From Neobacillus drentensis NBRC 102427 (lineage in GTDB: Bacteria > Bacillota > Bacilli > Bacillales > Cytobacillaceae): DNA of 64,000 bases. Location: the NCBI RefSeq assembly GCF_001591445.1, contig NZ_BCUX01000011.1, positions 1-64,000 of the forward strand, read 5' to 3'. Under the pieces are notes generated by a model, which was not told where the DNA came from, ran no database searches, and worked only from the letters and a program-made list of their open reading frames with translations. Shown here piece by piece: positions 8,690 through 17,674 of the stretch (position 1 is its first letter; each line of letters starts with the position of its first letter). Position numbers and translations under genes: made by a program.

Positions 8690-9258
8690 TTGTTACCGGC
8701 ATCAATGATAACAAGCGTATTTTTTCGAGAAGCTTGTTTATCACGAATTCTTGTAAGTCTTTTCTCTTTTTCTTTTTCGTAGAAATAATGAACAAGGAAG
8801 AAAGAAAGGACGCCAAGGATAATTCCGAATATAGTCATTCCAATTAACACATGGACTCCTCCATGAAGGAGGCTGACAATGCCATGAAAATCACCCTGCA
8901 GTAGTCCCTCAACCGAAAATGGTGTCTTATGCCCGATTTGTCCATTAAATGGATAAATGATTTTACCGATTTTCTTTGCTAAAGGTAAGAGGAGAACTGG
9001 AAGAAAGGAAAGTTTTCCAATGACATTTCCGATGATTGCAGCAGGCAAGGAACCTTTAGACATTCGTACCATTGGTAAAAACACAATATAAATAAGGGAT
9101 GCCGAAGAAAGTACCACCATCTCTAAACCAAAGCCAATTGCGAATCCCAACGATACTTTTTTGGCTCCACCTGGAGAACGCAACAGTTTGATAAAGTTCA
9201 GTTTAAAAGCTCGTCCAATTCGTTGAAAAGTATTGTGTTTTCTATGTTTTAAGTTCAT
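8686..9258 (-). CDS. DUF2062 membrane protein
   Basis: Membrane protein of 190 residues matching the DUF2062 pattern: a basic N-terminus, the KKVSLGFAIGFGLEM segment, then three or four hydrophobic segments and a charged C-terminal tail. Function unknown; in other bacteria the domain occurs alone or fused to glycosyltransferases. AAAGGAAG precedes the ATG at normal spacing. No neighbour suggests a role. Confidence 0.72.
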   Translation of the reverse strand: MNLKHRKHNTFQRIGRAFKLNFIKLLRSPGGAKKVSLGFAIGFGLEMVVLSSASLIYIVFLPMVRMSKGSLPAAIIGNVIGKLSFLPVLLLPLAKKIGKIIYPFNGQIGHKTPFSVEGLLQGDFHGIVSLLHGGVHVLIGMTIFGIILGVLSFFLVHYFYEKEKEKRLTRIRDKQASRKNTLVIIDAGNN

Positions 9259-9490
9259 TGGAATACTTCCTTTTTCAACAGATTTTCATCAACCTGATTC
9301 CAAGTAAATCAAGGCTTCGGTTCAATATTACTATTACCATTATCATAACACTAAAAACATCTTAATTATGATTTAAATTGTGAACTGTAAGCGAATTTAC
9401 AATTTACCAAGGGTAAATTTTCCTCCTGTCCGATGGGACTTCCTTTTAAAATTTGAATGATTCTTATTATTCCTTATTTAATAAAAATAA

Positions 9491-9525
9491 GCCGTGAAAA
9501 GGTGGGAAAAATCACCCTTCACGGC
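9491..9525 (-). terminator. Intrinsic terminator of the aldo/keto reductase gene
   Basis: GCCGTGAA at 9491-9498 pairs with TTCACGGC at 9518-9525, with an inner GGTG/CACC stem. Leftward it is followed by TTATTTTTAT. It lies just past the iolS stop. Confidence 0.82.
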
Positions 9526-9531
9526 CAAATA

Positions 9532-10464
9532 TTATTGGAAAATCCGATCGATAGCATCGATCTCATTTGCAGTCAAATGAACGGTTAATGTTTTAAGATT
9601 ATCGAGCACCTGCTCTGCCCGCTTTGCACCTGGAATGATTACGTCAATAGATTTTCGTGATAAATACCAAGCAAGGACAACTTGAGCCACTTCCGCACCC
9701 TTTGCCAACGCAATGCTGCGAACCTGTTCAATTTTTTCTAAGTTATGTTCAAAGACACCTTCTTGGAATTGTGGTCTATTCCGATTCTTTTCACTAAGGT
9801 GCGATTCTTTAGTATATTTACCCGTTAAAAACCCAGAAGCAAGCGGATAAAATGGGACAAATGAAATCTGCTTTTCGATAGCGTACGGAAATAATTCTTT
9901 CTCAGCTCCGCGGCTTAATAAGTTGTACTCACCTTGAAATACATCAACATAACCATCAACATTAGCTTCCTTTAATTGATCAATCGAAAAATTAGATACT
10001 CCGATGGCTCTAATTTTCCCTTCATCCTTCAATTGTTTTAATGTCCCAACTGCTTCGGACTTTGGGGTATTTTTGTCAGGAAAATGAATATAAAATAAAT
10101 CTATGTAGTCGGTTTGAAGACGAGTTAAACTCTCTTCGACTGCTTGTCTTAAAAAAGCAGGTGAATTATCTAGGACCATTTCATTGCCAATCAATTTATG
10201 CGCTGCTTTTGAAGCGATGATAACATCTGAACGATTTCCACGTTCTTTAACAACTTCCCCAATGATTTCTTCAGATCGTCCCAGACCATAGACATAGGCT
10301 GTATCTAAAAAATTGATCCCATTAGCAAGTCCTGATCGTACTAATTCCCTTCCCGCTTCTTCATCAAGGTTTGGAAAGAGATTATGTCCGCCAACAGCAT
10401 TGGTTCCTAAACCAATCGGATGCACAAATAAATCAGTTTTTCCGATTCGAGTACGTTTTTCCAT
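9532..10464 (-). CDS. iolS: Aldo/keto reductase, IolS (AKR11A) type
   Basis: NADPH-dependent aldo/keto reductase of 310 residues. The catalytic tetrad is visible as D54 and Y59 (LDTAYVYG), K86 (ASKAAH) and H127 (YIHFP). The N-terminus (IGLGTNAVGGHNLFPNLDEE) and the IIPGAKRAEQ cofactor segment match B. subtilis IolS as recalled. No inositol genes are in this window, so it stands alone here, as a stress or general carbonyl reductase would. It has its own terminator. Confidence 0.88.
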   Translation of the reverse strand: MEKRTRIGKTDLFVHPIGLGTNAVGGHNLFPNLDEEAGRELVRSGLANGINFLDTAYVYGLGRSEEIIGEVVKERGNRSDVIIASKAAHKLIGNEMVLDNSPAFLRQAVEESLTRLQTDYIDLFYIHFPDKNTPKSEAVGTLKQLKDEGKIRAIGVSNFSIDQLKEANVDGYVDVFQGEYNLLSRGAEKELFPYAIEKQISFVPFYPLASGFLTGKYTKESHLSEKNRNRPQFQEGVFEHNLEKIEQVRSIALAKGAEVAQVVLAWYLSRKSIDVIIPGAKRAEQVLDNLKTLTVHLTANEIDAIDRIFQ

Positions 10465-10532
10465 TTTCCATTCATCTCCTTTTTCTACATCAATGATATC
10501 AAATGGTTGAATGATAAAACAAAGTTAATGCT

Positions 10533-11165
10533 CTACTCTTCTTTAAGCAAAAGAGCCAATTCAGAATCAGTGTATCGATCTTTAATCCCCGGTTTGTTTT
10601 GAAGATAAGTGAAGATTTCATCATCAAGGTAGTCTTTACTTAATCCCTTTATAATTGTTTTTAAATAGGCATGGGAAGGCTTGTTCCATTCTACATCATT
10701 GATATCCCATGGGGCTGTAAATGTATATATTGGAAAGCCCCCTTCTTCTCCTAAAAATAATATATTCCCATACCAAGAATAGCGTTGGAATACTTTTGAA
10801 CCTTTCCGATTGACCTCTTTTAAATCAATTTCAAAATCAATACCATTATTCTCCTGTTTAACAACATCTAAAAACTGCTCGACCGTAATTAGATATTTTT
10901 TGCTGTAGGTCCTGTTTTCTTTGTCTTCGTGCAAACCGATAAAGGCTACTCCTTGGGCTTCCCATCTGGCTGCTTCTTTAGCAAAGTAAAGTGGCCGGTC
11001 TATTGTAAAAGTTGACTCATCCACTGGAAGAGTAGCATCCTTACAGCCTATCTCAACTTGGGAGGAACCCTCAGGTTGACCGCCTTTTATATAACATAGG
11101 AATCGGTCGGCATTAATATTGGAACCATAACTTGCATACCACACAAATTGTTGGTTTTCATTCAT
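10533..11165 (-). CDS. Gamma-glutamylcyclotransferase-like protein
   Basis: Cytosolic protein of 210 residues. Its N-terminus WYASYGSNINADRF matches the YGSN glycine-rich loop of the gamma-glutamylcyclotransferase/AIG2-like fold. The remainder is not recognisable and the protein is longer than minimal members. AAAGGGTG precedes the ATG. It sits 68 bases upstream of iolS on the same strand with no terminator between, so they may share a transcript. A cyclotransferase activity is not established by sequence alone. Confidence 0.6.
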   Translation of the reverse strand: MNENQQFVWYASYGSNINADRFLCYIKGGQPEGSSQVEIGCKDATLPVDESTFTIDRPLYFAKEAARWEAQGVAFIGLHEDKENRTYSKKYLITVEQFLDVVKQENNGIDFEIDLKEVNRKGSKVFQRYSWYGNILFLGEEGGFPIYTFTAPWDINDVEWNKPSHAYLKTIIKGLSKDYLDDEIFTYLQNKPGIKDRYTDSELALLLKEE

Positions 11166-11331
11166 TAATTTTCACCCTTTTTCTCACTTTTTCCATTATT
11201 TTCTTTTTATTGTAACACTACTTGGATTACACGTCTTGGCATTTTTCCAATCTTCTCCTTTTAGTGGAAGGTTGAAAAATCCTTTCAGCGGCAACCATAG
11301 AAAAATAACGAAGGCGTTAAAGGAGGAAAAG

Positions 11332-12927
11332 ATGAAGGTAACCGATGTACTTGTTCATTGTTTAGAAAACGAAGGTGTGGAATACGTGTTTGGAATTGTC
11401 GGGAAGGAAACACTTGATCTGGCTGATTCGCTATCCAAATCATCACAAATTCAATATGTGAATGTCAGGCACGAGCAAGGGGCTGCTTTTATGGCCGATG
11501 TTTATGGTAGATTGGCAAAAAAGGTTGGCGTCTGTTTATCAACACTTGGCCCTGGAGCTACCAATTTGTTAACTGGAATTGCCAGTGCCCAGCTCGATCA
11601 TTCACCAGTGGTGGCATTAATTGGTCAAGCAGGTGTGGAACGTCATCATCCCGAATCACATCAATATATAGATATTACAAAAATGTTTGAGCCAACCACA
11701 AAATGGAGCACTCAAATCAAAGATTCCGAGACTGTCCCTGCTATTATTCGGAAAGCTTTCAGAGTGGCAAAAATGGAGAAGCCTGGTGCGGTCGCTATTA
11801 CTTTACCCGAGAACTTTGCTGCTCAAATGATTCCTGGAAAGCCTTTACCGGTAAAATCTATGCCTGAAAGTGTCCCAGTTAATGAGGCACTCGAAGCAGC
11901 AACCAATCTTATAAAAAGACACCTGAAACCATTTATTATCATCGGAAACGGTATCATTAGGCAGGACGCAGTTCCAGAGGTGCTGACATTTATCGATACC
12001 ATTCAATCTCCGGTTACCCACAGTTTTATGGCAAAAGGTGTGCTTCCAAAGGAACATCCGTTGAATTTCTTTACGTTTGGATTTAATGAAAACGATGAAG
12101 TTTTACCAGGCATGGCGGAAGCAGATTTACTGATTGTCATTGGCTTCGACTTTGTCGAGAAACTGCCAAAAGATTGGAATCAAAAGAAACTTCCGGTATT
12201 ACATATTGATACCTTACCTGCCGAAATCAATGAATATTATCCAATCGAAGTTGAACTGGTCGGGAACATTAAAAAGACACTCCAAATCCTTAATCAATTA
12301 GAGCTACCAACGAAATCCTGGGTACCTTCCGGGGGTCTTAAGGAGCACATAAAGACCGCTTATCAAATCGATCAGGACCAAGTTAACACCCACTCTCAGT
12401 CCTTTACGATTGAGAATATCTTACATTGCATTGAAACGCTAACACTTGAAAATACGATTGTAATATCTGATGTCGGGTCCCATAAAGTTTCAATCGCGCG
12501 GACCTATCAGCCGAGAATGCCAAACCGGTTAATCATCTCTAACGGTCTCGCTTCAATGGGAATTTCCATACCTGGTGCCATAGGTGCAAAATTGGCCTGC
12601 CCTAAAGACCCTGTTATTTGTATTACTGGTGATGGTGGTGCCCTTATGAATTTTTCCGAACTAGAGACCGCCAAACGCCTAGGGCTTTCTTTTATCGTTA
12701 TTGTTTCAAATGACTCCATGTTAAAACTTGAGGTACAGCAAATGAACAAAAAGTTTGGCGATAACTTCGGCGTCACCTTCAAGAACCCCGATTTTGTACA
12801 ATTGGCGGGTAGTTTTGGAATTATAGGAAAGCGAGCGAGCAATCTGTTTGAATTCGAAAACATCCTTAAAGAATCGTTGAAGTCTGTGGAGGAAATCGTC
12901 TTAATCGACGTTGCCATGCAAAATTGA
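11332..12927 (+). CDS. Thiamine-diphosphate enzyme, acetolactate synthase large-subunit family
   Basis: TPP-dependent decarboxylase or synthase of 531 residues. The activating glutamate lies in RHEQGAAFMAD (E48), the central FAD/Rossmann-like domain follows, and the C-terminal TPP motif runs from ITGDGGALMNFSELE to VSND. It resembles catabolic acetolactate synthase (AlsS) and related orphan TPP enzymes more than IlvB. No small subunit or alsD is adjacent, so the reaction is uncertain. The ATG at 11332 follows AAAGGAGG; the 32 codons upstream of it are not supported. Confidence 0.78.
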   Translation: MKVTDVLVHCLENEGVEYVFGIVGKETLDLADSLSKSSQIQYVNVRHEQGAAFMADVYGRLAKKVGVCLSTLGPGATNLLTGIASAQLDHSPVVALIGQAGVERHHPESHQYIDITKMFEPTTKWSTQIKDSETVPAIIRKAFRVAKMEKPGAVAITLPENFAAQMIPGKPLPVKSMPESVPVNEALEAATNLIKRHLKPFIIIGNGIIRQDAVPEVLTFIDTIQSPVTHSFMAKGVLPKEHPLNFFTFGFNENDEVLPGMAEADLLIVIGFDFVEKLPKDWNQKKLPVLHIDTLPAEINEYYPIEVELVGNIKKTLQILNQLELPTKSWVPSGGLKEHIKTAYQIDQDQVNTHSQSFTIENILHCIETLTLENTIVISDVGSHKVSIARTYQPRMPNRLIISNGLASMGISIPGAIGAKLACPKDPVICITGDGGALMNFSELETAKRLGLSFIVIVSNDSMLKLEVQQMNKKFGDNFGVTFKNPDFVQLAGSFGIIGKRASNLFEFENILKESLKSVEEIVLIDVAMQN

Positions 12928-12991
12928 CTGGAAGATCCCCACTAGAATAAGAAAATAGGATCTGCTCCTAACACAGGAGTGATTTGGAGGA

Positions 12992-13555
12992 TTACCAGGT
13001 AAAAGCCTTATTTAACCTTTTAAAAATAACTAAAACGATATCAATCCAAATCCAGCTATAAATGCACGCAAATAAAAAAATACTACCTGTTGTTAAAAAG
13101 GAGAAAGAGGTCGAAATAGTTGGTCCCAAGAGTGGGAATTTAAAAACATTTAATAGGATTATTATACCGATCGTTAAAAATGCGGCCCCAGTAACGATGA
13201 TGCTTATTCTCTTCTTAAAAAAATAGAAAGCGGCACCAGTACCCAGCCCTAACAAACCAGTTGTAAAGGGGAAGACAATTAATTCACCTGGCTGAAGAAT
13301 TAGCAGCAATAGATTGGTAAGGAAATAGGCCATCACGCCAAGCGGAAGGGAGAGCATGGAACAGAAAAGAATCGGTGCTGTCGCAAAGGGGCTGATAAAA
13401 TAACCTAAAACTGGTAAAAAACCACCTGCAGCTTGGAGAACTGCTGCAATACATGCAAATAATGCACAGAATACCAGCCGTTTGGTTTTTGAATTTTTCT
13501 TGAAATCCGCATGTATGGATTTAACATTCTCTGAAATTGTCATTAAAAAATACAT
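12992..13555 (-). CDS. ECF-transporter S-component-like membrane protein
   Basis: Membrane protein of 187 residues with about five to six hydrophobic segments after a charged N-terminal ~28 residues. Its length and the layout of small-residue-rich helices (FCALFACIAAV, TTGLLGLGTGAAFYFF) are like substrate-binding S components of vitamin ECF transporters, but no substrate signature is visible. The ATG at 13555 fits the GAGG RBS; a GTG at 13564 sits inside it. RBS and start lie in one arm of a perfect 13-bp inverted repeat. ECF-A and T genes are not in the window. Confidence 0.55.
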   Translation of the reverse strand: MYFLMTISENVKSIHADFKKNSKTKRLVFCALFACIAAVLQAAGGFLPVLGYFISPFATAPILFCSMLSLPLGVMAYFLTNLLLLILQPGELIVFPFTTGLLGLGTGAAFYFFKKRISIIVTGAAFLTIGIIILLNVFKFPLLGPTISTSFSFLTTGSIFLFACIYSWIWIDIVLVIFKRLNKAFTW

Positions 13556-13625
13556 CAGTTCCACCTCGGTCCTCGTATTTTCTACATTACAATATATTTG
13601 CCAGGTATAAGTGGTGGAACTGATG
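13553..13625 (-). promoter_or_regulatory. Inverted repeat that can sequester the RBS and start codon
   Basis: CATCAGTTCCACC at 13553-13565 is the exact reverse complement of 13613-13625, with 47 bases between. Pairing continues imperfectly outward (TTAATG/CATTAA, AAATT/AATTT). In a leftward transcript the 3' arm carries the GGTGG ribosome site and AUG of the S-component-like gene. A folded leader would therefore block translation. If the promoter lies inside the loop, the repeat would instead be a DNA operator. Confidence 0.5.
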
Positions 13626-13695
13626 CGTTAATGAAATTTAGAAATGACACGCCTAAATCTTATTTTTTTCTAAGAATCTCTGAAATGGTAATAAA

Positions 13696-14754
13696 CTAGT
13701 AGTTTGATAACTTCCTAATTATCTCTTCTGTTACTTCTTCTGTGGTATGTATTCCTCCAAGGTCCGGTGTTAAAATACCCGCACTTGTGACGCTTTCGAT
13801 TGCAGCTAGTAATAAATTTCCGAGTTCTTCTTCTCCAAAATGGTCCAACATCATTTTGGCCGTCCAAATTTGACCAAGCGGATTTGCGATGCCTTTTCCG
13901 ATAATATCAGGTGCAGAACCATGAACAGGTTCAAACATCGACGGATATTTTCCATTCACATTAATATTGGCGGCTGGTGCAACCCCGATACTTCCCATAA
14001 TGGCAGCACCTAAATCAGTTAGAATATCGCCAAAAAGATTACTAGCCACAATTACATCGAATTTTTCGGGATGGGTAATAAAGAAGGCTGATAAGGCATC
14101 AATGTGCTGTGAATCTGTATCCACAGTTGTGTAATCTTTTGATACGTCTTTAAAAACCTCATCCCAGAAAGGCATTGAGTAGACGATTCCATTTGACTTC
14201 GTAGCACTCGTTACATGCTTTTTGCGTTTTAATGCCAATTCAAAAGCATAGCGCATCGCACGTTCTGTTGCTTTTCTCGAGAAAATATTATTTTGTATAG
14301 CCAATTCGTCTTCGCCTTGATAGATTCTTCCGCCAACTGAACTATATTCTCCTTCACTATTTTCTCTAACGACTATTAAATCAAAGTCCTTTGGATTTAT
14401 TAAAGGAGATGTTACTCCTTTTAGTACTTTCGCTGGCCTAATATTAATAACCTGTTCAAATTCTCGTCTAATTTTAATCAGAAGACCCCAAAGTGAAACA
14501 TGATCTGGAACAAGCTTAGCATTACCAACAGCCCCAAGAAAAATGCTGTCAAAATCTTTTAGTCTTTCTAGTCCATCTTCAGCCATCATCGCACCATTTT
14601 CCAAATAATATTCACAACCATACGGAAAATTGGTGAAGTCAAACTTCATGCCGCCATGGATATTTGCGATTGTCTCCAACACTTTAATTGCTGCTGGAAC
14701 CACTTCATTTCCTATTCCATCCCCAGGAATAGAGGCAATTTTTATATTCTTCAT
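13696..14754 (-). CDS. ycsA: Tartrate/D-malate dehydrogenase (decarboxylating), YcsA type
   Basis: Member of the isocitrate/isopropylmalate dehydrogenase family, 352 residues. It oxidises and decarboxylates a 2-hydroxy acid such as D-malate or tartrate with NAD and Mn/Mg. IPGDGIGNEV opens the protein; RENSEGEYSSVGGR, the K/D catalytic segment and the metal-binding SNLFGDILTDLGA are all present. ASATKSNG-type and FEPVHGSAPDI motifs also match. The sequence recalls B. subtilis YcsA, not LeuB. The ATG at 14754 follows AAAGGTGG; the 14778 start does not. It is a single gene with no leu neighbours. Confidence 0.87.
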   Translation of the reverse strand: MKNIKIASIPGDGIGNEVVPAAIKVLETIANIHGGMKFDFTNFPYGCEYYLENGAMMAEDGLERLKDFDSIFLGAVGNAKLVPDHVSLWGLLIKIRREFEQVINIRPAKVLKGVTSPLINPKDFDLIVVRENSEGEYSSVGGRIYQGEDELAIQNNIFSRKATERAMRYAFELALKRKKHVTSATKSNGIVYSMPFWDEVFKDVSKDYTTVDTDSQHIDALSAFFITHPEKFDVIVASNLFGDILTDLGAAIMGSIGVAPAANINVNGKYPSMFEPVHGSAPDIIGKGIANPLGQIWTAKMMLDHFGEEELGNLLLAAIESVTSAGILTPDLGGIHTTEEVTEEIIRKLSNY

Positions 14755-14852
14755 CTTTCTACCACCTTTACTTAACATTTTTTAAGATAAACTTTTAAAA
14801 AAAGTAGCCTATCGCACTATGCTTTAGGCCATTTTTTAACTTTCGTAGAAAC

Positions 14853-16793
14853 TCACCCTTCTTTTAGTAGCGATTTTTGCAAGCTAAAAATTTCACTTTG
14901 AATGCTTGGGAAATCTGCAATTTCTGGAACACTTTTTACAGAAGTCGAACGTTTTCGAAGAGTAGCATTGGCCATCATTTCAAAAATATACAGCAATTGG
15001 GAATGTGTTTCTTCCGAAAGATTTGGACGTTTTCTGATCTTTGAACAATTTTCTAATAAATACCCTAAATTTTCAATGGAGAAAATAACGGGCCAGTAGT
15101 AGTCTATTACTTTTTGATTAACCGGGATCTCCCCTGAAGCGGTTGTATATAGCGTAATTAAATTAATGATATTCGTGTGCATTTTCTTAAGTTCTCTACT
15201 CTCAGAAGCAATAAAGCCTTCTCCTTGATCAGAAAAGAGGATGAACAAAAATTGTGCCTGACTTCGAATCGTTTTTGTGATTAAATGGGGCAGCCGACTA
15301 GAGGCCGACTGTCTCCCTACTAACCATACACCAATTAGACCAATACTTATACCGATTATGACATCGATTAATCTGGCTGAGGCAAAATAAGCAAAACTAA
15401 ACTTCGCTTGACTCGTGCTTTCTGCCATAAGTAACGCATTCGGAGTAAAGAATAGGGCCGCTAATCCATAATTTTTTACGATAAACAGCTCAGTGATAAA
15501 TGTTAATAATAAGATAAAAAAAGCAATTATGTAGCCAGCAGGGTGCATTGCCAGAATCAAACTAGCAATTAAGATACCCAAAATGGTACCAAATCCTCTT
15601 TGAATCGCCCGATGATAGGTGGCAACAATCGTTGAGCCAGATAAAACAGCGACACAGGATAGTGGCACCCAATAGGAACGTACAAATCCAAAATGAAAGG
15701 CAATAATCGCAGCAATGATTGTAATAACACCGAAACGTATCGCCGTAATAAAAACAATTGAATTTTTATCAAAAGCACCCATAAAAATCGATTTAAGGGA
15801 AGGTTTAGAAATTCGAATCGTTTGATTTATTTTGGATGTTGGTTCATTCATAATAGCATCCGCATCATAAACGATTGTAAATAACTTTGCAACCTTTTCA
15901 TCCATCTCGGAAGGCTGAATAATTTTTTCAGAAAAACTTTCTCCCTTTATCTTCTGGTCGAGTGAATGAGCCATTTTCCGGACAGTCTTGCCTAATTCTA
16001 GGGGGATTTTAGCATGACTATCTGAAAAATTTTCAAGGACATACAAAAATAGTTGATTTGCATGATCCTTTAAGACGAATAAACGATTAAATAGATCTGT
16101 TGGTCGCCAAGGGATGTAACCCGCAGCCAGTGTTTCTTCCGCTTCTTTTAAAACGGACATAACGCGATGTCGCGACTCATTAAATTTTTTCGTCCCAACG
16201 GAATCAAGAAACACTGCCAATTCCAAGTAAACTCTTTGGACGACCCCTGTTTCCGGGCCATGTGGATTGAAGAACCAGCCAAACATTGCAATAATCCACG
16301 AAAGTGTTCCACCAAGAAAAACAAGACCGGCGCGTAACGGGGCAAGCTCTGGTTGAGCAGGCATCCCTGTTGTCATTGCAAAAACTAACACAAAAAAGAT
16401 GGCGGAGGGTCCCGCTATTCGTAAGGCTCCAAAAATAAATAAAGCAACAGCACCAATGATCCCCATTAAAAGGGCAATAGCCAGCGGGTAAGGAGCAGCA
16501 AGTGTACCTAATACTGTGACCAAACATATGCCAAGGATAACAAATAATAGCTTTTTTGCCCTTAGAGCATAGGGAATATTAAATACATAAAGATAGGTAA
16601 AGCCCCCCATCCCGGCTAACAACCCATATTCTATGTTGCCAAATAATAATCCAATCATAACAGGAAGAGCTGCTGCAATACCTGCACAAAATGCTTTTAG
16701 CCAGGGAAAGGGTTTCTTATTAACTGCAATCGCTTGTTTCATAATCGTTAAGACTCTAGGGTTAGATGCTCCTGATTTACGGCTTTCAACCAT
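14853..16793 (-). CDS. FUSC-family membrane protein
   Basis: Large membrane protein of about 646 residues with two blocks of roughly six hydrophobic helices, about 30-180 and 350-490, separated and followed by cytosolic helical regions. This is the FUSC/aromatic-acid-exporter-like (AaeB/YccS) architecture. FUSC proteins are thought to be efflux pumps, but substrates are rarely known. The ATG at 16793, after GGAAAGAAG, is chosen; the frame extends to a TTG at 16853 that overlaps deoD and lacks an RBS. It follows deoD by about 50 bases on the same strand. Confidence 0.78.
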   Translation of the reverse strand: MVESRKSGASNPRVLTIMKQAIAVNKKPFPWLKAFCAGIAAALPVMIGLLFGNIEYGLLAGMGGFTYLYVFNIPYALRAKKLLFVILGICLVTVLGTLAAPYPLAIALLMGIIGAVALFIFGALRIAGPSAIFFVLVFAMTTGMPAQPELAPLRAGLVFLGGTLSWIIAMFGWFFNPHGPETGVVQRVYLELAVFLDSVGTKKFNESRHRVMSVLKEAEETLAAGYIPWRPTDLFNRLFVLKDHANQLFLYVLENFSDSHAKIPLELGKTVRKMAHSLDQKIKGESFSEKIIQPSEMDEKVAKLFTIVYDADAIMNEPTSKINQTIRISKPSLKSIFMGAFDKNSIVFITAIRFGVITIIAAIIAFHFGFVRSYWVPLSCVAVLSGSTIVATYHRAIQRGFGTILGILIASLILAMHPAGYIIAFFILLLTFITELFIVKNYGLAALFFTPNALLMAESTSQAKFSFAYFASARLIDVIIGISIGLIGVWLVGRQSASSRLPHLITKTIRSQAQFLFILFSDQGEGFIASESRELKKMHTNIINLITLYTTASGEIPVNQKVIDYYWPVIFSIENLGYLLENCSKIRKRPNLSEETHSQLLYIFEMMANATLRKRSTSVKSVPEIADFPSIQSEIFSLQKSLLKEG

Positions 16794-16845
16794 GCAATCG
16801 CTTCTTTCCAAAAGTAGTAGCTCACTTGCAGAGTTCCCGCCTTGT

Positions 16846-17565
16846 TCAGGCAAGCTCTAAGGCGATTTCCATCATTTGAGTGAAAGCATTTTGCCTTTCC
16901 TCAGGTGACGTTTGTTCATTCCTTAAAATATGATCACTTACCGTTAAAATGGTTAACGCATTAACCCCGGCATATGCTGCATTCATATAAAGTCCCGCAG
17001 TCTCCATTTCTACACAAAGAATCCCCATTTTACGCCACTTTTCAATTGCAGTAGCGTCCGCATTGTAAAAAATATCACTCGAAAGAACATTTCCGACATG
17101 GACAGGAAGTCCTTTTTCATCTGCTCCTTTTTTTGCTCTTTCCAACAATGAAAACGAGGCAATATTGGAATACTCTCCAGGGAGGTTGTATTGATGAACA
17201 TAGCGGGAGTCCGTCGATGCTCCCATTGCCAGAACAATATCATACAAATTCATCTGGTCTTGGATAGCACCGCAAGTTCCGATCCGAATCAAATTTTTTA
17301 CTCCAAAAACATGAATCAGCTCCCAGGAATAGAGACTCATGCTTGGCATTCCCATGCCTGTACCCATTACCGATATTTGTTTTCCTTGGTAAGATCCTGT
17401 GAATCCAAACATATTTCGAACTGAATTAAATTGGACCGGGTTGTCTAAATAGGTCTCAGCGATAAACTTTGCCCGTAACGGATCTCCAGGCAATAAAATT
17501 GTTTCGGCAATTTCTACCCCATTTGGCTTAATATGCGGTGTTTCTTTCTGTTCAACGTTACTCAT
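16846..17565 (-). CDS. deoD: Purine-nucleoside phosphorylase DeoD
   Basis: Phosphorolyses purine (deoxy)nucleosides to free base and (deoxy)ribose 1-phosphate; hexameric bacterial type, 239 residues. The diagnostic ILLPGDPLRAKFIAE phosphate-binding segment, MGTGMGMPS and the VEMETAGLY ribose-binding motif are present. AAGGAGTG sets the start at 17565. No pentose or deoxyribose genes are adjacent, so it serves general purine salvage. A guanine deaminase gene occurs elsewhere in the window. Confidence 0.95.
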   Translation of the reverse strand: MSNVEQKETPHIKPNGVEIAETILLPGDPLRAKFIAETYLDNPVQFNSVRNMFGFTGSYQGKQISVMGTGMGMPSMSLYSWELIHVFGVKNLIRIGTCGAIQDQMNLYDIVLAMGASTDSRYVHQYNLPGEYSNIASFSLLERAKKGADEKGLPVHVGNVLSSDIFYNADATAIEKWRKMGILCVEMETAGLYMNAAYAGVNALTILTVSDHILRNEQTSPEERQNAFTQMMEIALELA

Positions 17566-17634
17566 CTTAATCACTCCTTAAAAAGTCATGTATCAAAGGT
17601 ATTTTCCCTTATATTGACCTTTTCATTCATCAAA

Positions 17635-17669
17635 AAAGGCAACTACATCTGTTCCATGCAGTTGCCTTT
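17635..17669 (-). terminator. Intrinsic terminator of malate synthase gene
   Basis: AAAGGCAACT pairs with AGTTGCCTTT across a 15-base loop, followed leftward by TTTTTTG. Confidence 0.88.
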
Positions 17670-17674
17670 CCCCA

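Noticed and set aside
13545-13575. T-box-like sequence (GGTGGAAC) before the ECF-like gene
   Set aside because: Only 9-10 of 14 T-box positions match, the available leader is too short for stem I, and the similarity is better explained by the RBS-containing inverted repeat.
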